Positions 8,128 through 16,491 of a stretch of 64,000 nt of DNA are shown piece by piece. A program made the position numbers and the translations under genes. Every line of letters begins with the position of its first letter. Position 1 is the stretch's first letter. Origin of the DNA: Sulfitobacter sp. EhC04 (GTDB lineage Bacteria > Pseudomonadota > Alphaproteobacteria > Rhodobacterales > Rhodobacteraceae). The notes under the pieces were generated by a model that saw nothing but the letters and a program-made list of their open reading frames with translations, was not told the DNA's origin and did no database searches. The stretch spans positions 62,001-126,000 of the forward strand of contig NZ_LXYI01000045.1 of the NCBI RefSeq assembly GCF_001650875.1. Direction: 5' to 3'.

Positions 8128-9708
8128 TCAACGCTCCAGCAGGAGGGATTGGAGGGCGGCGCGCCGGGCGGTGTCTTCCAGCCCCAGGGCCCGCAGGGTG
8201 GCCAGCGCATCGCGCATTGCGGTGGTGTCGCCCTGCGCGCCCTTTTGCAACATTGCAAGAACCTGAAGGATGACTTCACCCAGACGGTTGTCGCGTGCCC
8301 CGGCCACCAGATGTTCACGCGGCGGCGCGCCCTTGAACGCGTCATGGATCGCACCGGGCAGGGCACCCTCCGGCCTTGCCGCCGGGGCCTCTCCCCGTGC
8401 GATGGCCCGCAGGAGCGCGGTATTTGCGATGTCCTTGGACGGGGTCGTCGCCGCCACCTCGTAAAGGGGTGACAACATGCAGACATCGAATGCGATCCGC
8501 GCCGCGCGTCCTTCGAGCGCGATCTTGGACAGGCCTTCGGCAAAGAGGGTGGCAAAAGCGACCTCAAGCCCGGCTTCCTGCATGCCGATCCAGACCGCCG
8601 GCAATGTCTTTGCCACCGCATCGGGGCTGCTAGTGGCCAGGGCGGTCTCAAACCGCTGCAGGTCCCGAACGCGGTCCCAGACCCCCCCGGATGCGGCGGG
8701 CGCGCGGTCGGTATAAAGACCCAGAAGCCGGTTGTCCGGCAGCGCACCGGCCCGCGTCAGACGCTCTGCCGCTTCAAGCTGCGCCTTCCATCCCGCGATG
8801 TCGCGCAGATCGGCCACCGCATAGGGCCGGGGCAGGGTGCCGGTGGGCATCGGCTCGCCAATGGTTTCGAACAATCGAAAGCTCAGCGGGTCCATGCTGC
8901 GCGGGGCCGGCAGGGGTGGCGCACCTTCGAATTCCTCCGGGTGCAGGAACCGGTCCAGCAGGGCAAGCTGTTCCTGCGGCAGCAATTCCAGCGCCTGTGC
9001 GGAGCCAAAGGTGAGCGCGGCATTGTCCCAGTTGCTGGCGCGGGCGGCACAGAAGATACGCGTGGCGTAGTTGCGCGTCAGATGCGGCGAGACACCCAGC
9101 ACGTCACAGGCGCGGTCTTCGGTTCCGCTCAACAGGCTGATGTCCATCCAGAGGTCGAAATGTTCGGGCGAGGTGGTCACACCGGCCTGTTCGATCAGCG
9201 ACAGGGCCGGGTCCAGTGCGCCCAGCCGGATCAGTTTGCGCACCCGCGCAAGCGCCAGTTCATCGCCCGCGTGCCCGTCGCCCTGCGGCGCAAAGGCCTC
9301 CGCCAGCAGAACGGTGTAAAGCAGCGATTGCGCGGCGGGCAGGCGCAGTTCCGGCAAGTCCTCGATCTGGTCGATCAGATCCTCAGCGGTGCTGCCCGAC
9401 CAGAGGTTTTGCGGCAGTCCGGTGACCGTGTTCGGCACCAGCCCGATGGCACGGGGCGATCCGACGCCCAGCGGGGATACCGTGACCCTGGGCGGCAGCG
9501 CCGATTTTGTCACCGGCGCTTCGTTCGGATTGGCCCTGTTCGGCTGGCGCCGCGCCGCGGGTTGCGGCGTGGCCTGGGTGCCAAGCCAGTCGATGACCGA
9601 CAGCGGCGATTCCTGCGCCCTGCTCTGTGCCGAAACTGGGCCCGCCCCAAGCGCCGCACATAAAAGCAGCGCACCAAGGGCACGCGATTTCCAAATGTCC
9701 CCGCGCAA
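8128..9708 (-). CDS. Exported helical-repeat protein of unknown function, 526 aa
   Basis: I start this at the TTG at 9708, since the longer in-frame ATG at 9798 would overlap the upstream small gene out of frame. From the TTG the protein has a signal peptide (KSRALGALLLCAALGAGPVSA) then a Pro/Asn-rich linker to about residue 80. The remainder is Ala/Leu-rich and looks like alpha-helical repeats of TPR or HEAT type, with no catalytic motif. It ends overlapping the XerD start region, so the two are probably co-transcribed. The same order (xerD, this protein, a small membrane protein, divergent aroK) recurs in roseobacters as I remember them. Function unknown. Confidence 0.7.
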   Translation of the reverse strand: MRGDIWKSRALGALLLCAALGAGPVSAQSRAQESPLSVIDWLGTQATPQPAARRQPNRANPNEAPVTKSALPPRVTVSPLGVGSPRAIGLVPNTVTGLPQNLWSGSTAEDLIDQIEDLPELRLPAAQSLLYTVLLAEAFAPQGDGHAGDELALARVRKLIRLGALDPALSLIEQAGVTTSPEHFDLWMDISLLSGTEDRACDVLGVSPHLTRNYATRIFCAARASNWDNAALTFGSAQALELLPQEQLALLDRFLHPEEFEGAPPLPAPRSMDPLSFRLFETIGEPMPTGTLPRPYAVADLRDIAGWKAQLEAAERLTRAGALPDNRLLGLYTDRAPAASGGVWDRVRDLQRFETALATSSPDAVAKTLPAVWIGMQEAGLEVAFATLFAEGLSKIALEGRAARIAFDVCMLSPLYEVAATTPSKDIANTALLRAIARGEAPAARPEGALPGAIHDAFKGAPPREHLVAGARDNRLGEVILQVLAMLQKGAQGDTTAMRDALATLRALGLEDTARRAALQSLLLER

Positions 9709-9712
9709 GGCT

Positions 9713-9862
9713 CTATTGCCCGGAAAGTGTGACGGGTTCACGCATTTCAACCTGAGGTGGCGCAAACTCCGCGCCGAAGAACGGACCGACATAGGCATAG
9801 CCAGCCAGCCCGATAAATCCGACGATTAGTAGGAATATCAAAAACTTGATCAATCTGCCCAT
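9713..9862 (-). CDS. Single-pass small membrane protein, 49 aa
   Basis: Starts MGRLIKFLIFLLIVGF and has one strong transmembrane helix (about residues 5-25), then a short periplasmic tail with FGAEFAPPQ and EPVTLSG. The ATG at 9862 fits the usual start of such proteins; a longer frame from a TTG at 9898 is possible. It ends four bases before the start of the exported 526-aa protein and is probably the first gene of that operon, divergent from aroK with 80 bases between. No function known. Confidence 0.6.
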   Translation of the reverse strand: MGRLIKFLIFLLIVGFIGLAGYAYVGPFFGAEFAPPQVEMREPVTLSGQ

Positions 9863-9942
9863 GAATTCTGCCTGCTCGGTTTCCGATTTGTTATGCAATC
9901 TATATATGGCCTTTTCGACAAGATCACGTCATTCAAGGCAAA

Positions 9943-10539
9943 ATGAGCGGAATTGAGCAAACCATGGCCGACGGCGAAAGGCATCATCCCGAATATCGTC
10001 TGAACAAGACGGTTGTACTGGTCGGTATGATGGGCGCGGGCAAGACGGCAGTGGGCCGCGCGGTGGCCGCGCGCCTTGCTGTGCCGTTCCTCGACAGCGA
10101 TGCGGAAATCGAGACTGCCGCCAACCTGAGCGTGCCCGAGATTTTTGAACGCGACGGCGAGGCCTTCTTTCGCAAGCGCGAATCCGAGGTGATCGGACGG
10201 CTGCTCCGGCAAGAGCGCTGCATCCTGTCCACCGGCGGCGGGGCCTTTCTGGCGGAAGGCAACCGGGAAATGATCTCGCGTCATGGTGTATCGCTCTGGC
10301 TCAATGCGGACCTTGCGCTGCTCTGGCAGCGCGTGCGCCACAAGGAAAGCCGCCCGCTGCTGCGCACCCCAAACCCCTATGGGACTTTGGCCGAAATCTA
10401 TCGCGCGCGGGTCCCTGTTTATGAAAAAGCCGATATTTCAGTCATCTGCATGCCGTCTCTGAGCATCGAGGCGATGGCGACGCGGGTGATTGCGGCCCTG
10501 GCTGACCGGCCGGATGTATTGGAGACGCAAGATGCGTGA
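9943..10539 (+). CDS. aroK: Shikimate kinase
   Basis: A 198-residue P-loop kinase that phosphorylates shikimate at the 3-hydroxyl, step five of the shikimate pathway. The Walker A motif GMMGAGKT is at residues 28-35, the shikimate-binding Asp (FLDSD) near 51, the RKRE and STGGGAF substrate segments at about 77 and 97, and the lid Arg in SRPLL near 133. The first ~20 residues are an extension; an in-frame ATG at 9964 (MADGERH) is an alternative start. It overlaps aroB by 8 bases, so the two consecutive-pathway genes are co-translated. Confidence 0.93.
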   Translation: MSGIEQTMADGERHHPEYRLNKTVVLVGMMGAGKTAVGRAVAARLAVPFLDSDAEIETAANLSVPEIFERDGEAFFRKRESEVIGRLLRQERCILSTGGGAFLAEGNREMISRHGVSLWLNADLALLWQRVRHKESRPLLRTPNPYGTLAEIYRARVPVYEKADISVICMPSLSIEAMATRVIAALADRPDVLETQDA

Positions 10540-11644
10540 GATCGTGAATGTCGCCCTTCCGGGGCGGGCCTATGATGTTGTGATCGGGCCGGACCTGCTG
10601 CAAGAGGCCGGTGCGTTGATTGCACCGCTGCTGGGCCGTCCGCATGTCACGGTGATCACCGATGAAACCGTGGCGGGGCTGCATCTGGACAGCCTGCGCG
10701 CGGGTCTTGCGGCGCAGGGCATCACGATGGAGGCGCTGCAGCTCTCGCCCGGCGAGGGGACCAAGAACTGGGACAACCTGATCCGCTGTACCGAATGGCT
10801 GCTGACCCAAAAGGTCGAGCGGCGCGATGTCGTGATTGCCTTTGGCGGTGGGGTAATCGGCGATCTGGTGGGCTTTGCCGCGGCCATCCTGCGGCGCGGG
10901 GTGCGCTTTGTGCAGATCCCCACGTCATTGCTGGCGCAGGTGGACAGTTCGGTGGGCGGCAAGACCGGGATCAACACTACCCATGGCAAGAACCTTGTCG
11001 GCGCGTTTCACCAACCGGCGCTGGTGCTGGCCGATACCGCCCTGCTGGACACACTGACACCCCGCGATTTCCTGGCCGGTTATGGTGAGGTCGTGAAATA
11101 CGGGCTGTTGGGGGATGCCGCGTTTTTCGACTGGCTGGAGGCGCAGGGGCCACAACTTGCCCGCGGCGATGGCGGGGCCCGTGTGAAGGCCGTGCAGCGC
11201 TCCGTGCAGATGAAGGCCGATATCGTCATCCGCGACGAGACGGAGCAGGGCGATCGGGCGCTTTTGAATCTTGGCCATACCTTCTGTCACGCGCTGGAGG
11301 CCGCGACCGGCTATGGCAACCGGCTGATGCATGGCGAGGGGGTCGCGATTGGCTGCGCGATGGCGTTCGAATTGTCCGCCCGGCTGGGTCTTTGCGCGCA
11401 GGAAGACCCCAGCCGGGTGCGCGCGCATCTCAAGGCGATGGGGATGAAGACCGACCTGGCCGACATCGACGGTGATCTGCCGGGGGCCGAGGCGCTGCTG
11501 GATCTGATGGGGCAGGACAAGAAGGTGATGGACGGCAAACTGCACTTTGTGCTGGCGCGCGGGATCGGGGATGCCTTTGTCACCAGCGACGTGCCGCGTG
11601 ATACGGTGCTGGAACAGTTGCGCGAAGCGCTGGCGGCCCGGTAG
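10532..11644 (+). CDS. aroB: 3-dehydroquinate synthase
   Basis: A 370-residue NAD+- and metal-dependent enzyme that cyclises DAHP to 3-dehydroquinate, step two of the shikimate pathway. The NAD-binding GGGVIGDLVGFAA block, the PTSLLAQVDSSVGGKTGIN block and the metal ligands (GHTFCHALE and the HGEGVAIG histidine) are all present. The start is the ATG at 10532, with GGAGACG upstream and an overlap with aroK; the frame is open further upstream but without family similarity. A foldback repeat 30 bases after the stop separates it from the convergent ssb. Confidence 0.94.
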   Translation: MREIVNVALPGRAYDVVIGPDLLQEAGALIAPLLGRPHVTVITDETVAGLHLDSLRAGLAAQGITMEALQLSPGEGTKNWDNLIRCTEWLLTQKVERRDVVIAFGGGVIGDLVGFAAAILRRGVRFVQIPTSLLAQVDSSVGGKTGINTTHGKNLVGAFHQPALVLADTALLDTLTPRDFLAGYGEVVKYGLLGDAAFFDWLEAQGPQLARGDGGARVKAVQRSVQMKADIVIRDETEQGDRALLNLGHTFCHALEAATGYGNRLMHGEGVAIGCAMAFELSARLGLCAQEDPSRVRAHLKAMGMKTDLADIDGDLPGAEALLDLMGQDKKVMDGKLHFVLARGIGDAFVTSDVPRDTVLEQLREALAAR

Positions 11645-11673
11645 GTCGGGCCGCCAGCCGCTCATCTTAAAGC

Positions 11674-11757
11674 GCCCCGCCTTAAACTTGAATCGCCGAT
11701 ACCCTGCCGCGCTCTCGGGACATCGGCGATACGGAGTGTATCAGGTTAAAGGCGGGA
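11674..11757. repeat. Foldback intergenic repeat, copy 1
   Basis: About 84 bases with inverted ends (CCCGCCTTAAACTTGA against TCAGGTTAAAGGCGGG) and an inner stem ATCGCCGAT/ATCGGCGAT around a conserved loop beginning ACCCTGCCGCGCT and ending GGGAC. It lies between the convergent ends of aroB and ssb. A full inverted copy is at 43705-43793 and a partial one at 13948-13998. It may serve as a bidirectional terminator or belong to a REP-like family. Confidence 0.8.
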
Positions 11758-11823
11758 CACTGTAATGTATCATATCCTGCGCCGCGTCCGTGAGATCAAG
11801 CGCGCGGACGGCAGTGTCGTTCA

Positions 11824-12345
11824 TCAGAACGGAATTTCGTCGTCCAGATCGCGCGAGCCGCCACCGCCACCGCCACCACTGCCGCCGGAAGAGGAGCCGC
11901 CGCTGTCGTAACCGCCGCCCTCATAGCCGCCGCCGTAATCCCCGCCTGAGGAGGACCCGCCGCCGCCATATCCGCCGCCCGAACCGCCGCTGTCGCGACC
12001 GTCCAGCATGGTCAGGGTGCCGCCGAAACCTTGCAGCACAACTTCGGTGGAATACCGGTCCTGGCCCGACTGGTCCTGCCATTTGCGGGTTTGCAACTGG
12101 CCTTCGATATACACCTTGGACCCTTTTTTCAGATATTGCTCAGCGATGCGCACGAGTCCTTCCTGAAAGATGGCCACAGAATGCCATTCGGTCTTTTCGC
12201 GGCGCTCGCCGGTATTGCGGTCCTTCCATGTCTCGGAAGTGGCGATCCGCAGGTTGCAGACCTTGCCCCCGTTCTGGAACGATCGCACTTCGGGATCGCG
12301 CCCCAGGTTACCGATAAGGATCACTTTGTTCACTGAGCCGGCCAT
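11824..12345 (-). CDS. ssb: Single-stranded DNA-binding protein
   Basis: A 173-residue SSB with an N-terminal OB fold ([21 protein letters not shown] through about residue 110), a long Gly/Ser-rich flexible linker and the acidic C-terminal tip DLDDEIPF that recruits replication and repair partners. It coats ssDNA as a tetramer during replication and recombination. The ATG at 12345 has GGGGGC upstream; the longer frame from 12399 lacks homology. The linker has unusually pure GGGY/GGSSS repeats. I saw no GTTC-N7-GTTC SOS box in the 192-base divergent region before it. Confidence 0.93.
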   Translation of the reverse strand: MAGSVNKVILIGNLGRDPEVRSFQNGGKVCNLRIATSETWKDRNTGERREKTEWHSVAIFQEGLVRIAEQYLKKGSKVYIEGQLQTRKWQDQSGQDRYSTEVVLQGFGGTLTMLDGRDSGGSGGGYGGGGSSSGGDYGGGYEGGGYDSGGSSSGGSGGGGGGGSRDLDDEIPF

Positions 12346-12537
12346 ATTGCCCCCTTTGTTGTCGCAGCTTATGTCGCACGCCCGGTTGCGAATCCGCAAG
12401 GGCCGTTGGTCGCTTATAAACTGGCTGGATCACGGTTAACATCAGGTTTCCACCCTGATATCCCTTGAAACGGGGTCTGGTGCCATGAGCCTGGTTTGGT
12501 ATAGGGTGCCCAAAACAAACAGGCGGGAGCGCGGGGA

Positions 12538-13134
12538 ATGCGCAGAACGATATTTGTGGCGGCCCTTGGCGCAGCCAGCCTTGTTCTTGGCAGCACGCCA
12601 TCAGCGGATGCGGATGTGTTCTCTTCCAGCAACCGCCGTGCGCTTTTCAAATCGCAGAAGAACCTGCTCGATAATCGGGCGTCCAAGCAATATTCGGCCT
12701 CTGTCCGGTTGCAGCCCCCCACCGTCAACACCCCGACAAAGTGGGACACGCCGAAATACAACGGCAAATACAAAGGCCAGTTTTTGATCATCGCGCGCGA
12801 AGCGGCGACGCGCCACGGCGTGCCGGTCGATCTGTTCCTGCGTCTGGTGCAGCAGGAAAGCGGCTGGAACCACAATGCAGTGTCGCACAAGGGCGCCCTG
12901 GGGCTGGCGCAGCTGATGCCGGGCACGGCCGCGCGGCTGCGGGTCGATCCCTCCGACCCGGCGCAGAACCTCGAAGGCGGCGCGCGATACCTCAAGCAAC
13001 AATACAGCACCTTCGGGGACTGGCAGTTGGCGCTGGCCGCCTACAATGCCGGTCCGGGGGCCGTGCAGAAATACGGCGGCGTCCCACCCTACGCCGAGAC
13101 ACGGAATTACGTGAAGGTCATATTGGGACAGTAA
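12538..13134 (+). CDS. Lytic transglycosylase (SLT domain)
   Basis: A 198-residue exported protein: signal peptide (cleavage near SADAD, about residue 26), a basic low-complexity stretch to ~75, then an SLT/goose-lysozyme-like domain. The catalytic Glu is in VQQESGWN, with downstream [16 protein letters not shown] and the [15 protein letters not shown] block. Such enzymes cleave murein with formation of 1,6-anhydro ends. GGGAGCGCGGGGA precedes the ATG. The protein is short, with a single catalytic domain and no LysM, so an MltE- or phage-like housekeeping role is possible. It is divergent from ssb. Confidence 0.85.
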   Translation: MRRTIFVAALGAASLVLGSTPSADADVFSSSNRRALFKSQKNLLDNRASKQYSASVRLQPPTVNTPTKWDTPKYNGKYKGQFLIIAREAATRHGVPVDLFLRLVQQESGWNHNAVSHKGALGLAQLMPGTAARLRVDPSDPAQNLEGGARYLKQQYSTFGDWQLALAAYNAGPGAVQKYGGVPPYAETRNYVKVILGQ

Positions 13135-13293
13135 GATACTGTTTCAAAGGGATAATGTCATTTCAAGCCAAGGCTCTACGGCAAAGGTCCGCCACCGGGG
13201 GGAACCTTTCCATACGCGACGGTGTTGTCTGCTCAGAGCGCCGCAGGTTCGGATCATCCGGCCTGCGCCGCGCAAAAACATGAGGAGCACAAG

Positions 13294-13821
13294 ATGTTCA
13301 AACATATGAAAAAACTGGGTCTGGCCGCTGGCGTCAGCCTGTTCGCCCTGAGCAGCTATGCCGGTGCAGCAGACCTGCCGCCGATCTCGGCGATTGACGT
13401 CGGCACCACCTATGCCGCCGCAACCGACACCAATGCGGCCGAGAAGTTCCCCGAGATCGCAACCGACCTTCAGGCTGCCATCGCCGAGCGCGTGCCGACC
13501 TCGTCGGATGCCGCTGACAGCCGGATCAAGGTGGACGTGCGCAAGGTATCGCTGAACGGCAACATGATGTTGAACGATGCCGGTGAATTCAACGAATTGG
13601 AGGGTGTGGTTTCCATCGAGGCGGATGGCACCAGCACGGGCAGCCGGTCGTTTCCGGTAAGCATTGCGGCTCTCGCCGCCGACACGCCGGTGCCAGAGGG
13701 CACGGTGCTGATCCAACCTTCGACGGATGATTTCTACAACGTTATGATCGGGGCCTTCGCCGATCGCGTTGCAGAGGAACTGGGCAATGTGAACACCGGT
13801 GGCGATACCGTGACGCGGTAA
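13294..13821 (+). CDS. Exported protein of unknown function, 175 aa
   Basis: Starts at the ATG at 13294 with GGAGCAC upstream; the frame is open 72 bases further but without a ribosome site. A classic signal peptide (KKLGLAAGVSLFALSSYAGAA) is followed by an acidic, Thr/Asp-rich mature part with predicted mixed strands and helices and no cysteines. No family motif is recognised. It ends with GNVNTGGDTVTR. It stands 159 bases downstream of the lytic transglycosylase and has its own terminator at 13888-13923. Periplasmic location is inferred from the leader only. Confidence 0.65.
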   Translation: MFKHMKKLGLAAGVSLFALSSYAGAADLPPISAIDVGTTYAAATDTNAAEKFPEIATDLQAAIAERVPTSSDAADSRIKVDVRKVSLNGNMMLNDAGEFNELEGVVSIEADGTSTGSRSFPVSIAALAADTPVPEGTVLIQPSTDDFYNVMIGAFADRVAEELGNVNTGGDTVTR

Positions 13822-13887
13822 ACCATCTTCTCCTTCAGTCCGGCACCCATTCCCCCGCCGGTCTGATCAGAGGTCTTTTTCGACCTC

Positions 13888-13923
13888 GGGCGCGCACCAC
13901 TTCCCCCGGTACGCGCCCTTTTT
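13888..13923 (+). terminator. Intrinsic terminator after the 175-aa gene
   Basis: GGGCGCG (13888-13894) pairs with CGCGCCC (13912-13918), followed directly by TTTTT. It lies 66 bases after the stop codon at 13821. Confidence 0.75.
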
Positions 13924-13947
13924 CTGCGGGCGCGTTTCGGGAAAATG

Positions 13948-13998
13948 TTGAATCGCAAATACCTTGCCACGCTTTGCGTTCTCAGGACATTTGCGATG
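13948..13998. repeat. Foldback intergenic repeat, partial copy 2
   Basis: Carries the inner part of the repeat family seen at 11674 and 43705: stem ATCGCAAAT/ATTTGCGAT around a loop ACCTTGCCACGCT...CTCAGGAC. The stem differs from the other copies by paired changes that keep it complementary. The outer inverted ends are missing. The MITE-like element begins 10 bases later. Confidence 0.65.
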
Positions 13999-14008
13999 CT
14001 TGTGCTTA

Positions 14009-14270
14009 GGCTCTGGACCCATTAATCGTACATGCTCAGTTTGCCAGGTTTTTCGCAGACAAGAAGCATCTGCGCAAGAATAGTGGTTCTATTTCAAGCA
14101 GATGTGACGCAGGCTGCGGGAAAATCCGTCAAACCCGAAGGGCGGCGATTTCACTTCATTTCAACGTCTTGGGTCGTTTTCAAATAGAACCACTATTGGC
14201 AGCACGCCCCAAACCCTTGAAATTTCGTGAAATCGCCGCTGAGCATATAAGATTAATGGGTCCAGAGCCT
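14009..14270. mobile_element. MITE-like element, 262 bp, with ~31-bp terminal inverted repeats
   Basis: The ends GGCTCTGGACCCATTAATC...ATGCTCAG (14009-14039) and its reverse complement (14239-14270) match in all but two positions. An inner perfect 16-base inverted repeat (14079-14094 and 14182-14197, AATAGTGGTTCTATTT) and a further GCGGCGATTTCAC/GTGAAATCGCCGC pair make the whole element fold back. It is flanked by TA on both sides, which could be a TA target duplication as made by IS630/mariner or some IS5-group transposases. No transposase is encoded, and short ORFs here have no ribosome site. It lies between the 175-aa gene and the end of the ABC operon. Confidence 0.8.
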
Positions 14271-14290
14271 AAACCATTCCCCGAAACGCT

Positions 14291-16381
14291 TTATTCGGCG
14301 GCCACGGTGATTTCGATCACCGGCTCCATCTCGCTGAACTGGGCGTCGGACAGGTGGCATTTGATCTGGTGACCGTCGGCCATGGTCCGCTGCGGCGGCA
14401 CTTCCCTTTCACACAGATTGCCCGGCACCTGGGATTTCCAGCGGCACCTTGTCTGGAACGGACAGCCGGGCGGCGGGTTCATCGCTGACGGGATGTCGCC
14501 CTCAAGCACAATGTGCTTTTTCTTGACCCTTGTATCCGCAATCGGCACCGCCGACAGCAAGGCTTCCGTATAGGGGTGATAGGGGGGCGAGAACACCTGA
14601 TCGGTGCTGCCCAGTTCGACCACATGGCCCAGGTACATCACCATCACCCGGTCGCTGAGATAGCGCACGATGCTCAGATCGTGACTGATGAAAAGAAGCG
14701 TCGTCTTGTGCTGACGCTGGATTTCCATCAGCAGGTCGGTCACGGCGGCCTGCACGGACACGTCCAGCGCCGACACCGGTTCATCCGCCACCACGATGCG
14801 TGCATCACCGGCAAAGGCCCGTGCGATGCCGACACGCTGCTTCTGCCCGCCGGACAGTTGGCGCGGCATCCGGGTGGCGAATTCACGCGGCAGTTTCACC
14901 AGATCCAGCAGTTCCAGCATCCGCTGCCAGCGGTCCTTTTCATTGTTACCGATGCGGAAGATTTCCAGCGCCCGCACGATCTGCCGCCCCACCGTCATCG
15001 ACGGGTTCAGCGTGTCGAACGGGTTCTGGAACACCATCTGCACATCCGCCACGTTCTTTGTGCTGCGCTTTTCGATGGGCACGTCGCCGATGTTCTGGTT
15101 GTCCAGCAGCACCTGGCCCTCGGTCGCTGTCTCAAGCCCCATCAGGACCTTGGCAAAGGTGGATTTGCCGCAGCCGGATTCGCCCACGATCGCCAGCGTC
15201 TCGCTCTCGCGCGCTTCAAAGGTCAACTCTTCGTTGGCCTTCACCACCTTGGTGTCGCCGCCGCCGAACATCGCGTTGGCCGCCACCTTGTAGTATTTCT
15301 TGAGCTTGTCCATTTTCAGGACCACATCCCCGACCTCGCCCTTGGTCTTGGTCGCGGCCAGTTCCAACGGCGCGTTCCAGTCGATTTCGTCATATTTCAC
15401 GCAGCGGGTGTGGTGCCGGTCTTCGCCGCCGATCACCGACATCGGAATGGTGCCCTGATCACAGCGCCCGGCCTCGAAATAGTCACAGCGCGGGCCGAAA
15501 TTGCAGCCCGGCGGGCGCTCATGAGGCAGGGGAAAGTTGCCGGGAATGGCAATCAGCGGGCGCGCGTTCTTGTCGGCGCCGGGCAGGGGGATCGACCGGA
15601 ACAGCGCCTGGGTATAGGGGTGCTGCATCTCGTCAAAGACATCCTCGATGCTGCCGCGCTCCACCGCTTCGCCGGAATACATCACGCAGATCCGGTCGCA
15701 GGTTTCCAGCACCAGCCCGAGGTTGTGGCTGATGAACAGCATCGAGGTGCCGTATTTCTTGCCCAGGTCCTTGACCAGTTCGACCACCGCCGCCTCCACG
15801 GTCACGTCAAGCGCGGTTGTCGGCTCGTCCAGGATCAGCAGCGACGGTTCCGACATCAGCGCCATCGCGATCACGATGCGCTGCTGCTGGCCGCCCGAAA
15901 GCTGGTGCGGATAGGCCTTGAGGATGCGCTCCGGGTCCGGCAGTTTCACATCCGTCACCACCTGCAAGGCGCGGTCATAGGCGTCCTTTTCGGACATGCC
16001 CGCATGGATCATCGGCACTTCCATCAGCTGCTTGCCGATCCGCATGGCCGGGTTCAGCGATGCCATCGGCTCCTGATAGATCATCGCGATCTCGCTGCCG
16101 CGAATGTCGCGCAGCTCGTCATCGCTCATCTCGCCCAGATCGCGGCCCTTGAACTTGATCGACCCGCCCACGATGCGCCCGTTCTTGCCAAGGTCCTGCA
16201 TCACCCCCAACGCCACGGTGGATTTGCCGCAGCCGGATTCTCCCACCAGCCCCAGTGCCTCTCCCGGCATCACCGAGGCCGAGAAATCCATCACCGCCGG
16301 GATTTCCCGCAACCGGGTAAAGAACGAAATCGACAGCTTGTCGATCTCAAGGATCGGCCCGTCATACTTTTCTTTTACCAT
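14291..16381 (-). CDS. Peptide-type ABC transporter, fused double ATPase (DppD-DppF-like)
   Basis: A 696-residue fusion of two oligopeptide-transporter ATPase subunits. The first half has Walker A GESGCGKST near residue 43, signature LSGGQQQR and Walker B SLLILDEPTTALD; the second has GESGCGKST, LSGGQKQR and VVADEPVSALD. Each half ends with the Cys-containing oligopeptide/dipeptide C-terminal region (GCNFGPRCDYFEAGRC; GCPFQTRC), which in some members binds a 4Fe-4S cluster. AAGGAGAG precedes the ATG at 16381. It powers the two permeases encoded just upstream. The substrate (peptide, opine, nickel, sugar) is not evident, and no binding-protein gene is present. Confidence 0.9.
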   Translation of the reverse strand: MVKEKYDGPILEIDKLSISFFTRLREIPAVMDFSASVMPGEALGLVGESGCGKSTVALGVMQDLGKNGRIVGGSIKFKGRDLGEMSDDELRDIRGSEIAMIYQEPMASLNPAMRIGKQLMEVPMIHAGMSEKDAYDRALQVVTDVKLPDPERILKAYPHQLSGGQQQRIVIAMALMSEPSLLILDEPTTALDVTVEAAVVELVKDLGKKYGTSMLFISHNLGLVLETCDRICVMYSGEAVERGSIEDVFDEMQHPYTQALFRSIPLPGADKNARPLIAIPGNFPLPHERPPGCNFGPRCDYFEAGRCDQGTIPMSVIGGEDRHHTRCVKYDEIDWNAPLELAATKTKGEVGDVVLKMDKLKKYYKVAANAMFGGGDTKVVKANEELTFEARESETLAIVGESGCGKSTFAKVLMGLETATEGQVLLDNQNIGDVPIEKRSTKNVADVQMVFQNPFDTLNPSMTVGRQIVRALEIFRIGNNEKDRWQRMLELLDLVKLPREFATRMPRQLSGGQKQRVGIARAFAGDARIVVADEPVSALDVSVQAAVTDLLMEIQRQHKTTLLFISHDLSIVRYLSDRVMVMYLGHVVELGSTDQVFSPPYHPYTEALLSAVPIADTRVKKKHIVLEGDIPSAMNPPPGCPFQTRCRWKSQVPGNLCEREVPPQRTMADGHQIKCHLSDAQFSEMEPVIEITVAAE

Positions 16382-16426
16382 TCTTGTCTCTCCTTGTTGG
16401 AGCGGCCGAACCAGAGAAACCCTTGT

Positions 16427-16480
16427 CGCTCTTTTTGGCCATAAATATTCCCGGGGGTCCGGGGGTAGAACCCCCGGAAC
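16427..16480 (-). repeat. GC-hairpin/AATATTT intergenic repeat, copy A
   Basis: On the minus strand it reads as a GC hairpin of GGGGG and CCCCC blocks, then GGGAATATTTATGGCCAAAAAGAG. It ends 45 bases before the ABC ATPase start and begins just after the permease stop. A close relative in the same position relative to the next start codon is at 58594-58640. A cis-acting RNA or a dispersed repeat are both possible. Confidence 0.6.
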
Positions 16481-16491
16481 TCTCGTCTGGA

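Noticed and set aside
12346..12537. Search for an SOS box before ssb
   Set aside because: No GTTC-N7-GTTC or clear variant is present in the divergent region, so SOS control of ssb is not supported.
14169..14372. 67-codon frame across the right end of the MITE-like element
   Set aside because: No ribosome site, crosses the element boundary into the 3' end of the ABC ATPase gene on the other strand.
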